Notes: generated by a model from the sequence alone, not told the origin. 64,000 nt of DNA from Hypomyces perniciosus (GCA_008477525.1 SPDT01000003.1:1550001-1614000); one strand, 5' to 3'; positions 12,401 to 22,779 are shown, counted from the first letter of the stretch. Made by a program: numbers and translations.

Positions 12401-12572
12401 TATTACAGTATAGAAAGGCAGGTTAAGGCAAATATTATTATTATACTGTAGAGAGCGAGAAAGCCTTAAGGCTTTATGGAAAGCTATAGCTAGGAACATA
12501 TTACGGCCTGGTCACGTGACCGGAGCTTTTATGACAGGGCGTTAACATCGCGTCATGGTCGGTGCCGTGACA
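12401..12572 (-). repeat. A3 5' LTR (172 bp) with sharp RIP edge
   Basis: The first ~100 bp are heavily mutated (tattacagtataga for TGTCACGGCACGGA), whereas from about 12500 to the end the sequence is intact and ends GGTGCCGTGACA. It contains the 12 bp palindrome GGTCACGTGACC with a CACGTG E-box core, mutated in the other A LTRs. Confidence 0.88.
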
Positions 12573-12912
12573 ATTAACGACTCATAAAATGACGCGATGC
12601 GAATTAAATTCAGGTCTCAGTGTCGATAACGTATATGGCTACTCCAGTGCCTGCTACCTCGACCATGTCGCCAGGGTAATCTGTGCCGACTCTAGGATGG
12701 ATCTCAGAGTCACACTCTATAGTCTGCAGGGCGGCGTCATCCCGGGCGAGGATTTCTTCAGCACGCTTGTAAATTTCTGAGGAGGCCCCTGGTACGGACG
12801 AAACATTGTTAGCCTCAAGCCCGTGGACTCCTGTTAATGATGGCTGCGAGGGAATCAGCTAACCAGTAAGTTACAATCAGTTGATGTCTGTGAAATGCTG
12901 TCATCGTCATAC
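12573..12912 (-). pseudogene. Subtilase (S8)-like gene fragment
   Basis: The minus strand carries an open, codon-balanced stretch from 12858 down to about 12606. It includes EIYKRAEEILARDD and ends in AGTGVAIYVIDTE, which resembles the block around the catalytic Asp of peptidase family S8 (GVxVYVIDTG). Just after the Asp a stop appears, and shifting one frame gives PEFNSHRV, which fits the usual NHPEF--RV continuation, so a frameshift is likely. Upstream lies a plausible 54 nt intron (12859-12912; donor GTATGA, branch-like CTGAT, acceptor TTAG). The His and Ser active-site parts are absent: the fragment ends at the A3 LTR, which may have cut the gene. The opposite strand is also open for 63 codons, which lowers my certainty. 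Confidence 0.4.
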
Positions 12913-13043
12913 GGTTGGCTCTTCGGCTCAATTATTTGCCTCTGGATTTGGCAATATCCCTCCTTCCGTCGCTCAAAGCTGCATTGTCGCTCCTCCTGAC
13001 ACATCGACTGTTTTTCTTCGGAACCACAAGGCTATCGGTAATT

Positions 13044-13305
13044 ATGGAGCGTAACCAAGGCGTTCGTCCTCGCTGGGGAGTGACTGTATCCATTGGTGTA
13101 CCGAGAGGTCGTATGTAGATGGCTGAAAGGCCATTATGAAAACAAGCTTCGACTGGTATGAACTCGCTATTTGTCTTGCTTAGAGAATACCGGGTGTGGC
13201 ACTGAAGATGACGATGATGAAGGTGATAGTGACGAATACGATGAAGAATGCCTAGGGTATATTATTGACATGGCCTTTGGGGATGAATTGCATATTTCTG
13301 ATTGA
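13044..13305 (+). CDS. Small acidic hypothetical ORF with one intron
   Basis: A possible two-exon frame: 13044-13110 and 13184-13305, joined across a 73 nt intron with GTATGT donor and TTAG acceptor. The join keeps frame and gives 62 codons plus TGA. The product starts MERNQGVRPRWG and ends in an Asp/Glu-rich tail (TEDDDDEGDSDEYDEEC) and a short hydrophobic end. I do not recognise a family. The frame is also open upstream of the ATG to about 12915, so it may be the 3' piece of a larger broken gene. It lies in the island between A3 and the 5S-like gene. Hypothetical; a chance ORF is possible. Confidence 0.3.
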
Positions 13306-13523
13306 GATTGGCTCATGCGTGGCATTGTTTGTGTTCGTTCGCCCTCACCTCATTCAATAACGGGGTGGCCTTATTCTCTGTTGTCGGGTATGCAGAAAGA
13401 TATACTCGTGAGCAAGACATGAATGGTTGTATAGACTGCCTACGCTAGGCAAGATCCCTATGCGAGGGAAACCACTAAAGGGGAAAAGCAAAAGACCAAA
13501 AAAAATGAATAAAAGAACCAAAA
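13306..13523. other. No gene recognised
   Basis: GC-normal spacer between the acidic ORF and the 5S-like gene. It contains an A-rich stretch at 13496-13525 that, read on the minus strand, supplies T-runs downstream of the 5S-like gene. Confidence 0.5.
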
Positions 13524-13635
13524 AACATACAACAGCCGGTGTTCGCTGGTGGTCACCCACCCAACTACTAATCTGCCTCTCATTGCCTTGACTATGGGAG
13601 AGCGGACGGGGAACCCACCCTAGTCATCGAACTTG
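13524..13635 (-). rRNA. 5S rRNA gene copy, divergent (probable pseudogene)
   Basis: The minus strand ends in a 3' half very like fungal 5S rRNA: TTAGTAGTTGGGTGGGTGAC, CACCAGCGAA, then GTTGTATGTT followed by a T-run (A at 13520-13525 on the plus strand) that can act as a Pol III terminator. The 5' half is also alignable (GGGTGGGTTCCCCGTCCGCTC) but lacks about eight to ten bases after the first stem and has an altered central region where the Pol III internal control box should be. Length is about 112 nt against the usual 118-120. Dispersed single 5S copies and pseudogenes are known in Pezizomycotina. The 5' end is approximate. Confidence 0.7.
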
Positions 13636-14084
13636 CCCGAGGTTTTGCCGCCCCGACCCTCCGTTATCTGCTTAGGCCGGCCGCCGTTTTCCACGGAGCG
13701 GATAAGCCCCGTCTATATCTCCATTACCGTTTTATCTGGCCTCCAATACCGAAGCCCTGCAAATAAACTGGACCCCTCCTTTAACCCTAAAAGCGCTAGG
13801 ATTAAAGCTAGACAATAGATACCATACCCCCCCTCCCAACTCTTTATTTTAATAAAACAAAAAGCACGCGCCTTCCTGCCTTATATATCAATACTTTTTT
13901 ATATACTTTATAATATTGTTAAACTAAACTATAAAAGTAAAGACGCCTTCGCTAAAAGCAAGGTATATTTTGCAACTTATAGGCTTATTTCAATAAATAT
14001 TCCCTATATATCACGACCCGACCATGTCAAAGACCTGGTTACAGGATTATGGCAAAACATTAGAGCCTCCGGCTAATTACTAAC
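13636..14084. other. Spacer, no gene recognised
   Basis: The first 180 bases are GC-rich; an open frame of 61 codons (13633-13818, +) has no recognisable motif. From about 13840 composition turns AT-rich. The line at 14010-14060 (atcacgacccgaccatgtc) faintly resembles the start of the LTR-like repeat F at 31642, but the match is too short to call. Confidence 0.4.
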
Positions 14085-17000
14085 AGATTGTAACTATAAG
14101 CGTAATCCTATAAAAAAGATTACTATATAAAACTATAATCCAGGATTACTAAAATCGCTATAATCTAAACAATCTAAATATATTTACTATATATCTCTTT
14201 TATATATATATAACTAGTTTATTATTGTTTTAAGATAGTTATTTAAATAGTTATTAATAATTAAATTTACTAAAACTATTTATTTTATAAAATTATAATT
14301 ATATTACCTTATTTAATGATGATTTTTAACCTCTTTATTAATATAAACCTATAAACTTTAATTTATCTATTAACAATTAACTTAAAGTATATTACATTAA
14401 TAACTTTAATTTAAAAAGCTATTAAAATTTTTAAATAATACTTTAAATATATCTACTATAATATTTTCTTTTAATAATCTTAACACTTTACCCTTTACTT
14501 TACCTTTTTTCCTAAAAATAAAACTATAATAAAGATAATAATATAAATAAAAGTAAAAATAAAAATAATATTATTAATATTTAATTATTAAAAACACTAA
14601 ATTTAATTAAATAATTTACTAATAATAAACAATTATTATAAGCTTATAAAATTAAATACTACCTATATTTAATCTAGAGTAATGCTATTTATACAGATAA
14701 AAATTGCTATTTATACAGATAATCTATACGCCACCCGCGACAATCTCCCTATAGCTCCTTGCATAAAGATAGATATTACAGAACTAAAAGTTATAAGAGT
14801 TGCAATAACTATACCAGTTACGGCCAATACAGCAGTTATAAAGAGAGCGAGGGCGACTACTTATATACCGACTAGACCCCAGTATCCAGCAAGCCCCTTC
14901 ACCATTTAAGATAAATGACTCTGCTGGCTTACAGCTGGCGCTACAGAGCTCTAGATTATCGTCTCAGTGTTTTAGGGGCTGCAGAGGCTTGCAGGTTGCT
15001 AAAACGTTATAACGATAAGCCGTGCCTCGGCTACAGCTTTCGCTTAAATTAAAGAGGGGATTAATACAATTACCTATACTAGCCATAAAGCCGGGAGAAT
15101 AGTCAGTCTTTATATAAAGTGGATAGAAGCGTTAAGAAGGACCTGTTACTTAACGTAATTGAATATACTATTATCAACTGTTATATAAAGGATTAAGTTG
15201 CAGAGTATAAAGAGCTATAGGGAGATTGTTGCGGGTGGCGTATAGATTATCTGTATAAATAGCAATTTTTATCTGTATAAATAGCATTACTTATAAATTT
15301 TATTATAGATTTACTGGAAATTCTAAACTATAAAAGTAAATACCTATATAATATAATTCTTATTATTATTAATTAATATACCTTATATACCTTATATATA
15401 TTTATAATAGTATATATTATAAGCAGTAAAGTTATTAACTTTTTTATAATATCTATTTATTTAATTTTTAGAATACTATAAGGCATTATCTTTAATAGAG
15501 ATTAAGTATTTAAATCTAGATTTTAGTGAAATTTCTATTACCTATTTACTTCTAAATAGTAATTTAATATTACTTTTTACCTATACATTAATAATTAAAT
15601 TAAACAGCAGAATTAAACTTTAAAGTATTATTTATATTCTTTTTACAGTAAATAATAAAATAATTAACTGTAAAAATTATCTTTTATTTAATTTATATAT
15701 AATAATATTAAAGATTCTATTATTAACTATTTACTAGTTGTTTTACTATTTAACTATAAGCTTAATACTTTAAGTTATAATAAATGAATTTATTATAAAT
15801 ATTATACTAATACTATTATCAAGGTAAAAAAGTTTTAAACTACCTATAAAATAGCTAAATAAACTTTATAATAAAATGAAAAGAATATAAAAAGTAATAT
15901 AATATTTATTAACTTAAAAAGAAATTTACTGCTAATAATTAAATATTATTATCTATAAAATACCTAAAACTTTAATGATTCAATAAAAACTTATTAAAAA
16001 GTATATTAATTTTTACTAAATTAAATACTAAATTACAATAAGTAAATTAATATATAAACTTTATTTTTTATCTTTTATTAAAATTTATAATATTTTTAAT
16101 ATTATAAATTTTAAACTATATTATAGCTATAAAAAAAAACCTTTTAAGCTAATAAATAACTCCTTTAACGCTAAAAAGATATTTAAAGTTAACAGAATTA
16201 TTAATTATAAATAGAAAGTAATATAATACTTATATTTAATTAAATAAAAAACTTATTTAAAGACTAATAATATTTAATAAAAAAAAGTAATTTGTTAATA
16301 TTAAATTAATTTAAAAGTATAAATAGCGATTTATTAATAAATAATTAATTACTATTATTAAGTATTATAAAGTTAAAAGAAGCAGGGTATTGCGCAGTTT
16401 TAATTAATTAATTAAAAATAGAAAATAAACTTGCAATAGTATATATTTTATAGTAAATAAACAGTAATACTATTATTAAATAATAGCTAATTCTCTTTAT
16501 CTTTAAATAGCACTTTATTATAATCTTTTATAATAATAGGATATATTTAAGGAAATATAGGCATTTTAGTATATTAATATATTATATAGTAATTAGCTGG
16601 GAATTGCCTATTATAAATAAAGAAATATATATTAAAATAAAAGTATATATAATAGTAGTAATAGTAGTGAGAGAGGTTATGTAATTAAAAGTAATTTAAA
16701 GGTTTAAGCGCTTTAGATTTTAGCAGTAATATTATTTATTTGCGATAGACTTTTTTCTTTTTACTTTTAATTAAATTTAACTTTTACTATATTAATATAA
16801 AGTTTTTGTTATATTAAATTTATAATAGTATTATTATAGATTAAGTTTTTATTTACTGCTATTATATAATAAAAAAGTAATAGCAAAGTATTTACTTTAT
16901 TAATAAAGGACTTTTAAGAATATTAAATTAATACTGTAATAGTATTAATGAATTAATAAGCAATTAAATTATATAATTTATTATTTAAAAAAATAATACA

Positions 17001-18224
17001 AATATGTCTCAAAAGCAGTTAATATAATATAAATTAATATAAAAAGTATTACTTTTTAATTATATAGAATTTATATTTATTATTATAATATTAAAGTAGT
17101 TTTTTTTTAATTTTATATTTTATTTCATTAAAAGGTTAAAATAATGATAGTATAAGGCAGGGCATTTATAATAAGTAAATAGTAGCTAACAGTAATATCT
17201 ATATTAAAATATTTACTAGGTTAACTTACTAGCAGGTTTATAGTATATTACTAATCAAGGTATAATAATTTCAAAGGGAGGGTATTTTAATAGAAATACA
17301 GTTAAAGTAGTATTAACTATAAATAAAAACAGGCTTATTATATTAATGTTTTTAAATACTATAAGATTACTATTATTCTTCAAAACTAGGCTATAAGTAT
17401 ATTGAATAGAAAGTTATAGTAAAGAATTAGCTATAGAAAAGTTATAAAGCAGTAATATCTATTATAGAAAAAAGAAGGAAATTTATAATTACAGGCTAAA
17501 TTTAAAAACAAACCTACCATTATATAATAAATTAGCTAATAAAAAAAGGCTAAAGGAAAGAATATTTATAACAAAAACAGCTATATAAAAAAAGGGCTAA
17601 AAAAGAAAAAGAGATAAAGAGGAAAAAAAAAGAAAAAGAAAAATAAATAAAAAGTAAAGTTATAGGTAAAAAGAAAAATAAAGTAAAGAATATATATAAT
17701 ATATACAGTAATAAATTAAAAAAAGAAAAATAAAGTAAATTATTTATATATTAGCAGTATAGAGTTAGTATATTATATAGAATTGTTTTACTACCTATTA
17801 AGTTTAATTATATAAAAGTATACTTTTAAACTATAAAGTTAAAAACTTTTTAAACTATGAAATATATATTAAAGTATTTAAATATAAGGCTTAAAAAAGC
17901 ATTTATATTAAAAATAGTTATTGTTTAATATTGTAATAAAGCATTAAAAGCTAAAAAAGAGTTAATTAAATATAAAATCTTTATTAGTATTAAATTTAAT
18001 ACTATAAAATGGGGGTAGCCTATTAAAAGACTGGAAACTTTAAAGCTTTTATAATATTATATAGGCTAGAATATATATATAAAAGTAACTGTAATCTTTA
18101 AAAATATAGAACTTTAAAGACCAGTAAACTACTGCTGCTACATTTAACTATTAGTTTCTAGCTTATTACCTACTTATTAGCACTTATTTCTCCTTTAAAT
18201 GACTGCTCTTTAACCTCCTTTACT
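14085..18224. repeat. Old AT-rich repeat H1 (unclassified), split by a MITE
   Basis: About 3.5 kb of RIP-like sequence outside the MITE. Its left end (14090-14370) is similar to 27080-27360: shared blocks include the ttatttaaat-rttattaat segment and ctctttattaatataaac followed by ctttaattta. No RT, integrase or transposase motif could be read. On the plus strand 17570-17720 is extremely A-rich and would encode a Lys-rich tail if translated. An ancient DNA transposon or retroelement is likely, but the class is unknown. Confidence 0.45.
14682..15287. mobile_element. 606 bp MITE with 76 bp terminal inverted repeats, TA target
   Basis: The ends are inverted copies of each other over 76 bp (14682-14757 and 15212-15287) with a single mismatch, starting ATGCTATTTATACAG. 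A TA dinucleotide flanks each end (14680-14681, 15288-15289), as in Tc1/mariner-type elements. Inside each TIR the 18-mer TGCTATTTATACAGATAA occurs twice, four nucleotides apart, a pattern resembling repeated transposase binding sites. The 454 bp interior has ordinary composition and no transposase; a 75-codon plus-strand frame (14682-14909) and a hydrophobic minus-strand frame with one stop (14711-14905) are both open but unrecognised. It sits in RIP-degraded H1 yet is nearly unmutated, so it is younger or too short for RIP. Confidence 0.85.
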
Positions 18225-18534
18225 CTTCCCTAGGGTCGCAGCCCCTCGCCCGATCCGTCTGCCTTAAAGAGGGTCTCTAACACTCTTTTGCCAGCAATTG
18301 CCGACTTTAAATAACCTTTATAAAGAGGGGATAACGGTATAGCAGTAGCGGGGGCAGGAGTAGTAGCGGTAATAAAGGCAGAAATAGAGGCAGCTGTAGG
18401 AGCAGCTATAGCGGGAGCAGCTGCAGGAGCAGCAATAGGGGCAGGGGCTAGGGCGGCAGCAGTATAGCGTGCATTAAGAGCTGCGTAAGCGAGAGCCGCA
18501 GCAACCTTAGGACAGACGAGGCCAAGGTTAATAA
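18225..18534. other. GC-rich island, left half (Gly/Ala-coding)
   Basis: Unmutated GC-rich DNA interrupted by element G; the right half continues at 19549. The plus strand reads as Ala/Gly/Val-rich codons (gca gga gcn repeats) with two stops; the minus strand is open for 128 codons (18230-18616) as an Ala/Pro-rich chain, but that frame runs into G and mostly mirrors the GCN/GGN repeats. Joining both halves across the TTAATAA duplication gives a plus-strand frame GQTRPRLIRAGLAGAGAG with further Gly-Ala repeats. I do not assign a function. Confidence 0.4.
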
Positions 18535-19541
18535 GGGGATTGGCTAAATTACACCCTAACTTGGCTATTCTACACCTTAACTGTAGCGCAGACGCCACAT
18601 CCCGCCCCACCCGCAAAATTCACCTAAGAAAAAAGAATGTTTATCTATAGCCTTTAATTTCTATACTTTTTAAAACTATTTTAACCCCCCCTAGCTGCAG
18701 CTATACCCTTAAGAATAAAGTTATTAATTAATAAAGTATATAAAAGTATCACTAAATATAAAGCTATTATATAAACTATAATAAAAGCCGATTCTTTTAC
18801 CGTTATTAATAATAAAAGAAAATAATAGCTAATTAAACTAATAGATTTTTTTTAATACCTTTGAAGCCTATAATTATTTATTAATAAAGTAGGCTATAAA
18901 GCTTTATAGCTATATAGCAGTTATAGTTATATTAGCGAGGAAAAGGTATTAATAATACTTAATATAAACTATTATACTTTAAAAGAGTTAAGCTTTAAAA
19001 GTAAGTTAAAGCTATAGCTGCTATACTTTAATAACCCCCCCTTTTTTATAGCCTTTACTATAATAAGCTATACTTAGCTAATATTTATAAACTTTAAGTG
19101 ATAGTATATATAGTAAATTAATAATACCTTTATATTAAATACTATAATACTGTAAATATATTGATAGGCTATTTAAATAAACCTATTAAAGTTTGAAATT
19201 AATAATAAATGTAAAGGTAAAGGTAACTTTACTATTAATAATATTAAATTTAAAGATTATTTTAATATATTTATATAGTAAATATAATAGTTTATATAAA
19301 AAGCAGCTTTTATATTTTAATATCATAAAGTAAAGGCTATATAATAAAAGAAATAAAATAAACATTAATTAAGATTATAGTTATAAATAGCTTTAAATTT
19401 AGTAATATAATAGATTTACTTAAATATCTTTAAATTGTATATGTATTATACCAATTTCGGTGACATCGGAAAAAATTCGGGGCGTCTACGCCACAGTTGG
19501 GGTGTAGAATAGCCAAGTTGGGGTGTAATTTAGCTAATCCC
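18535..19541. mobile_element. Element G: 1007 bp inverted-repeat DNA element
   Basis: The ends are inverted copies over about 60 bp: left ggggattggctaaattacac, right (reverse strand) gggattagctaaattacac, both continuing through cttggctattctacacc to gacgcc. A 7 bp direct repeat TTAATAA flanks the element (18528-18534 and 19542-19548). Within each terminal repeat a unit of about 21 bp (agttggggtgtaraatagcca) occurs twice in tandem. The interior is strongly AT-rich and RIP-like, unlike the flanks, with no readable transposase. The superfamily is uncertain: the target length fits no common group neatly, though a TWA or TTAA target inside TTAATAA is possible. Confidence 0.7.
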
Positions 19542-19548
19542 TTAATAA

Positions 19549-19840
19549 GGGCTGGACTAGCTGGCGCAGGAGCAGGAGCAGGAGCCGGACCAGGAGCCGG
19601 CGCAGGAGCAGGCGTGGCCGCTTAGCCAGCCAAGCGATTAACGCCGCGACAAGCCACCTTCAAGGGGCGACCACGACCACGCTTTACCGACAAAGTATTC
19701 TTTTTCTGCAATTTCGCTATTAGCTAACAAATACACAGCGCAAAGGGAATTAATCGGAAGTGTAATATTTATGGCAGGGGCTATACTGCTGTTGATGCTG
19801 ATGTTAATGTTGTTATTGATGTTAATGATGATAATGTTGA
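19549..19840 (+). other. GC-rich island, right half (Gly/Ala repeat, AT-hook-like motif)
   Basis: Continuation of the island from 18534. The plus strand reads about ten Gly-Ala/Pro codon pairs (19557-19620), one TAG, then PAKRLTPRQATFKGRPRPRF, which contains a GRPRPR segment reminiscent of an AT-hook (GRP core). It ends in a stop near 19730. This may be the tail of a decayed DNA-binding or transposase gene; the evidence is only compositional. Confidence 0.35.
19786..19840 (+). repeat. Imperfect GTTGATG/GTTAATG trinucleotide-like repeat
   Basis: A run of degenerate gttgatgct / gttaatgtt units directly before the A2 left LTR. The A2 insertion target GTTGA lies within it. Confidence 0.7.
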
Positions 19841-20012
19841 TATCACGGCACGGAAAGGCAGGTCAGGGCAAATATCGTTGTTATGCCGTGGAGAGTAAGA
19901 AAGCCCTGAGGCTTTACAGAAAGCTATAGCTAGGAATGCATTAGGGCCTGGTTATATAACCGGAGCTTACGTAATAGGGCATTAATATTGCATTATAGTC
20001 AGTGCTGTAATA
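19841..20012 (-). repeat. A2 3' LTR (172 bp)
   Basis: The outer (left) half is intact, tatcacggcacggaaagg and onward, while the inner half beside the element body is mutated (gtgctgtaata for GTGCCGTGACA). Confidence 0.88.
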
Positions 20013-21180
20013 GTACCCCCCTTTTTTATTACGCTATTTAGCCGCAAATGGCTATATTGCTTATATAAATTGAAATTCCAAGTAATCTATTTTAATATTT
20101 CCGATATAAGGGTAAATAAAGTAAATTGTATAGTTTTTAGTGTTAATAATATATAATTTAGCAATAGACTTTAGCGCAGTATAGTCTTTAATTAGCGCTT
20201 TATAGGTATTAATTTCTTTTTAGTTATTTCTTTTTTTCTTTTTTTATAATTCCTTTTAATACTTATTATAATAAGCCTAGCTTTTTTACGTTTTTTTTAT
20301 AAAAGTTTTATATTACCCTTTTTTAATTTTATAAGTCTTTAATTAATTACTATATAGTAATATAATATTTTTATTTAATAAAGTAATAGAATCTATTATT
20401 ATTATAATAATATAAAAGCACTTTAAACTTTTATTTTTTTTATATTTTATCTATATTATTTTCCTTTTTTAATACTTTACTTTAAATATTCTTTAATTTA
20501 GCTTTATTAATTATCTTTTACTTAAAGTGCAGTAAAGTAGTTATTTTAAATTATAAAAAAAACGTTATATAAGATTAAGAAAATCTTTATACTTTCTAAT
20601 AGGCTAATAATATAGGCTTATAGGTATAATTTTATTATTATATAAAGTCTTACCTATTAATTATTTAGCTTTTTTATTAGCTAGTTAATTTTTATATTTT
20701 ATAAATTAATAAAAACTTCCTGCCTAATAGTATAAATTAATAATGCTTTTTTTTATATATTTATATTTTCTTTATATCTTTTTTTTAAAGCTTTCATAAA
20801 GGCCTTTAACTATATAATAATATATTTAAATTAATATGTAATAGTAGTAATATAAAAGAATTCTCTTTTTTTTACTGTAAAAAGGTTTAATAAGCAAAGC
20901 TATAAAGGCTTTATCTGTAAATAAAGGTTAAAACTATAGTTAATAAAAAACAGTAATATACTAGTAGTTTTAAATATTATATTATTTATAATAAACTTAA
21001 CTAATAAAAGCTAATAAACTTAATTATTTTAATAAAAGTTAATAAAAGCTTATAAGTATTATTTTATATTTATATTAATTCTTTTAATTTAGCTATTAGT
21101 TTTAAAGTAAAAGGCTAATAACTGTTTTAATAAAACTTTTAATTGCGTTAAAAGTTGTTTTTAAAATTCTAATATAAACT

Positions 21181-21363
21181 ATATACTGTAGTTTAATGTA
21201 ATATTATTAGGTATACTATAAAAGTAATAAATCTTATTAATACATTTATTAATTAACTCTTTTATTAATAGTAAAGTAATACATATAAAATAACATATTT
21301 TTATAAAGCAATAAACTACTAACAATAAATACTTATAGGTAATATTATAGTAATAGGATTTAG
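21181..21363 (-). pseudogene. Integrase core relic of A2
   Basis: Minus-strand translation reads ITYKYLLLVVYCFIKICYFI, then LLIKELINKCINKIYYFY and IPNNITLNY, the same block as A1 415-603. The catalytic Asp residues are Tyr and Asn as in A1. Since both copies share the Tyr, that change may pre-date the duplication or be a recurrent decay product. Confidence 0.65.
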
Positions 21364-22779
21364 GTAATAGTATAATATAATTAATAGAGATCTTTAACTA
21401 TATATAAAATAAAATTAATAATAGTTAAAGGAAGCTTTATAGTAAAAATTATAAGGCTTTTATTTTAATATATAGTTTATAGGCTTATATAAATAGTTTA
21501 ATATCTTTTAAAATTTATAGCTATTAGTATATTTAACTAATAAAATTGAAAGTTTTAAATTTATTTACATATTTAATTAAACTATTTAAATAGTTTTTAA
21601 ATAGGATTTATATATAAAGTTTATTATTAAAGGGAATAAAAAGCTGCTTTTAATAATAGATTTTATTATTTATTATTTAATAATTATTTATTATAATCTA
21701 AACTTCTTTATAAAGCTGTTTTAATTATTAGCAGATATTAAAGTCTTGAAATACAATTACTATTTCTTTTATTATAGTATTTTATTTATATACTACAGCA
21801 ATTAGGTTATTAATTAGTTTATATTTTATAAGTATTATTATAGCTATAAGGGCAGCCTTTATAGATAGTTTTATATTTAATAAGACTGCCTTTTAAAATA
21901 TTACTTAAGCTTTAAGGTTAAAAGACCTTTATAAAAAGATAATATACTACTTGTTTTTAATTGAATTATTAAAAGGGTTTAATTTTATAGACCTATTTTC
22001 TACTTTTCTATTTAAAGTATTAAACTTTATAGCTTTAAAGTTAAATTAATAAATAATATAAAAGTTAAAGTTAAAAAGGAATTTAAACTATTAAATTTAT
22101 TATTAGTTTAAGGCTTTAATTAAAGTAAAGCATTTAAGGTTTTTATAGTCTATAATAACATTAAACCTTTATAAGCTTTATAATTTTAAATACTATTTTT
22201 TATTACTTTAATAATAATTAAAAGTTTTTTATTATAAATTTTATAATTATATTTTTAAATATTATACTTTATAGAAAAAAATATAATAAAGTATAAAATG
22301 CCTTTTTTATTATATTATAATAAAATACTGCTTAATAGTTAATTAAAGGCATTAATTTTAAAGACTATTTATTTATTATAGTTAAAGGGGGCTAAAATTA
22401 AAGCTAATTTAAAAGTATATTTAATTAAATTAAAGGCTTTCTGCTATTTCTTTCTTTAAATATATAATTAATCTTTCTTTAAAAGGTTATTTAATACTAC
22501 AGCTATTTTAACGTATTTTTAAATAAAATAATAATAGAAATTTACAAAGTCAAAGAACTTTTATAAGTCTTTTACTTTTTTAGGTAATTGCTGGTTTAAT
22601 ATAGCTTTAACTTTTTTAAGATTTATTTCTAATCCCTTCAAAGTAATAATTAAATTAAAGTATTTTATCTTTATTATTTTAAAGTTATATTTAATAATAT
22701 TTATTTCAAGGCTAATATCTTAAAGGCAGGCTATTATTTTATATATATATTTTTAATATTCTTTTTAATTTAATAAATA

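Larger units (their letters stand above)
1939..12572 (-). mobile_element. Ty3/gypsy element A3, split by B1
   Basis: Element A3 runs on the minus strand with its 5' LTR at 12401-12572. Its body covers 1939-5730 and 11552-12400; the gap is element B1. The body is collinear with A2 from about 21627 to 26539. Its own 3' end is missing here because A1 sits at 1938/1939; the rest should lie upstream of the window if A1 inserted into A3. An RT relic is at 3061-3200. The frames are saturated with stops and the base composition is extreme, so no product is made. Confidence 0.8.

Noticed and set aside
12589..12780. 63-codon plus-strand frame
   Set aside because: Antisense to the subtilase-like fragment, which has the better motif and a plausible intron; I cannot exclude it completely.
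17565..17720. Lys-rich plus-strand stretch as a Fot1/pogo transposase tail
   Set aside because: The A-rich composition alone gives Lys codons; no DDE or DNA-binding motif was readable upstream.
18230..18616. 128-codon Ala/Pro-rich minus-strand frame
   Set aside because: It crosses the element G boundary at 18535 and mirrors GCN/GGN repeats of the plus strand; no conserved motif.
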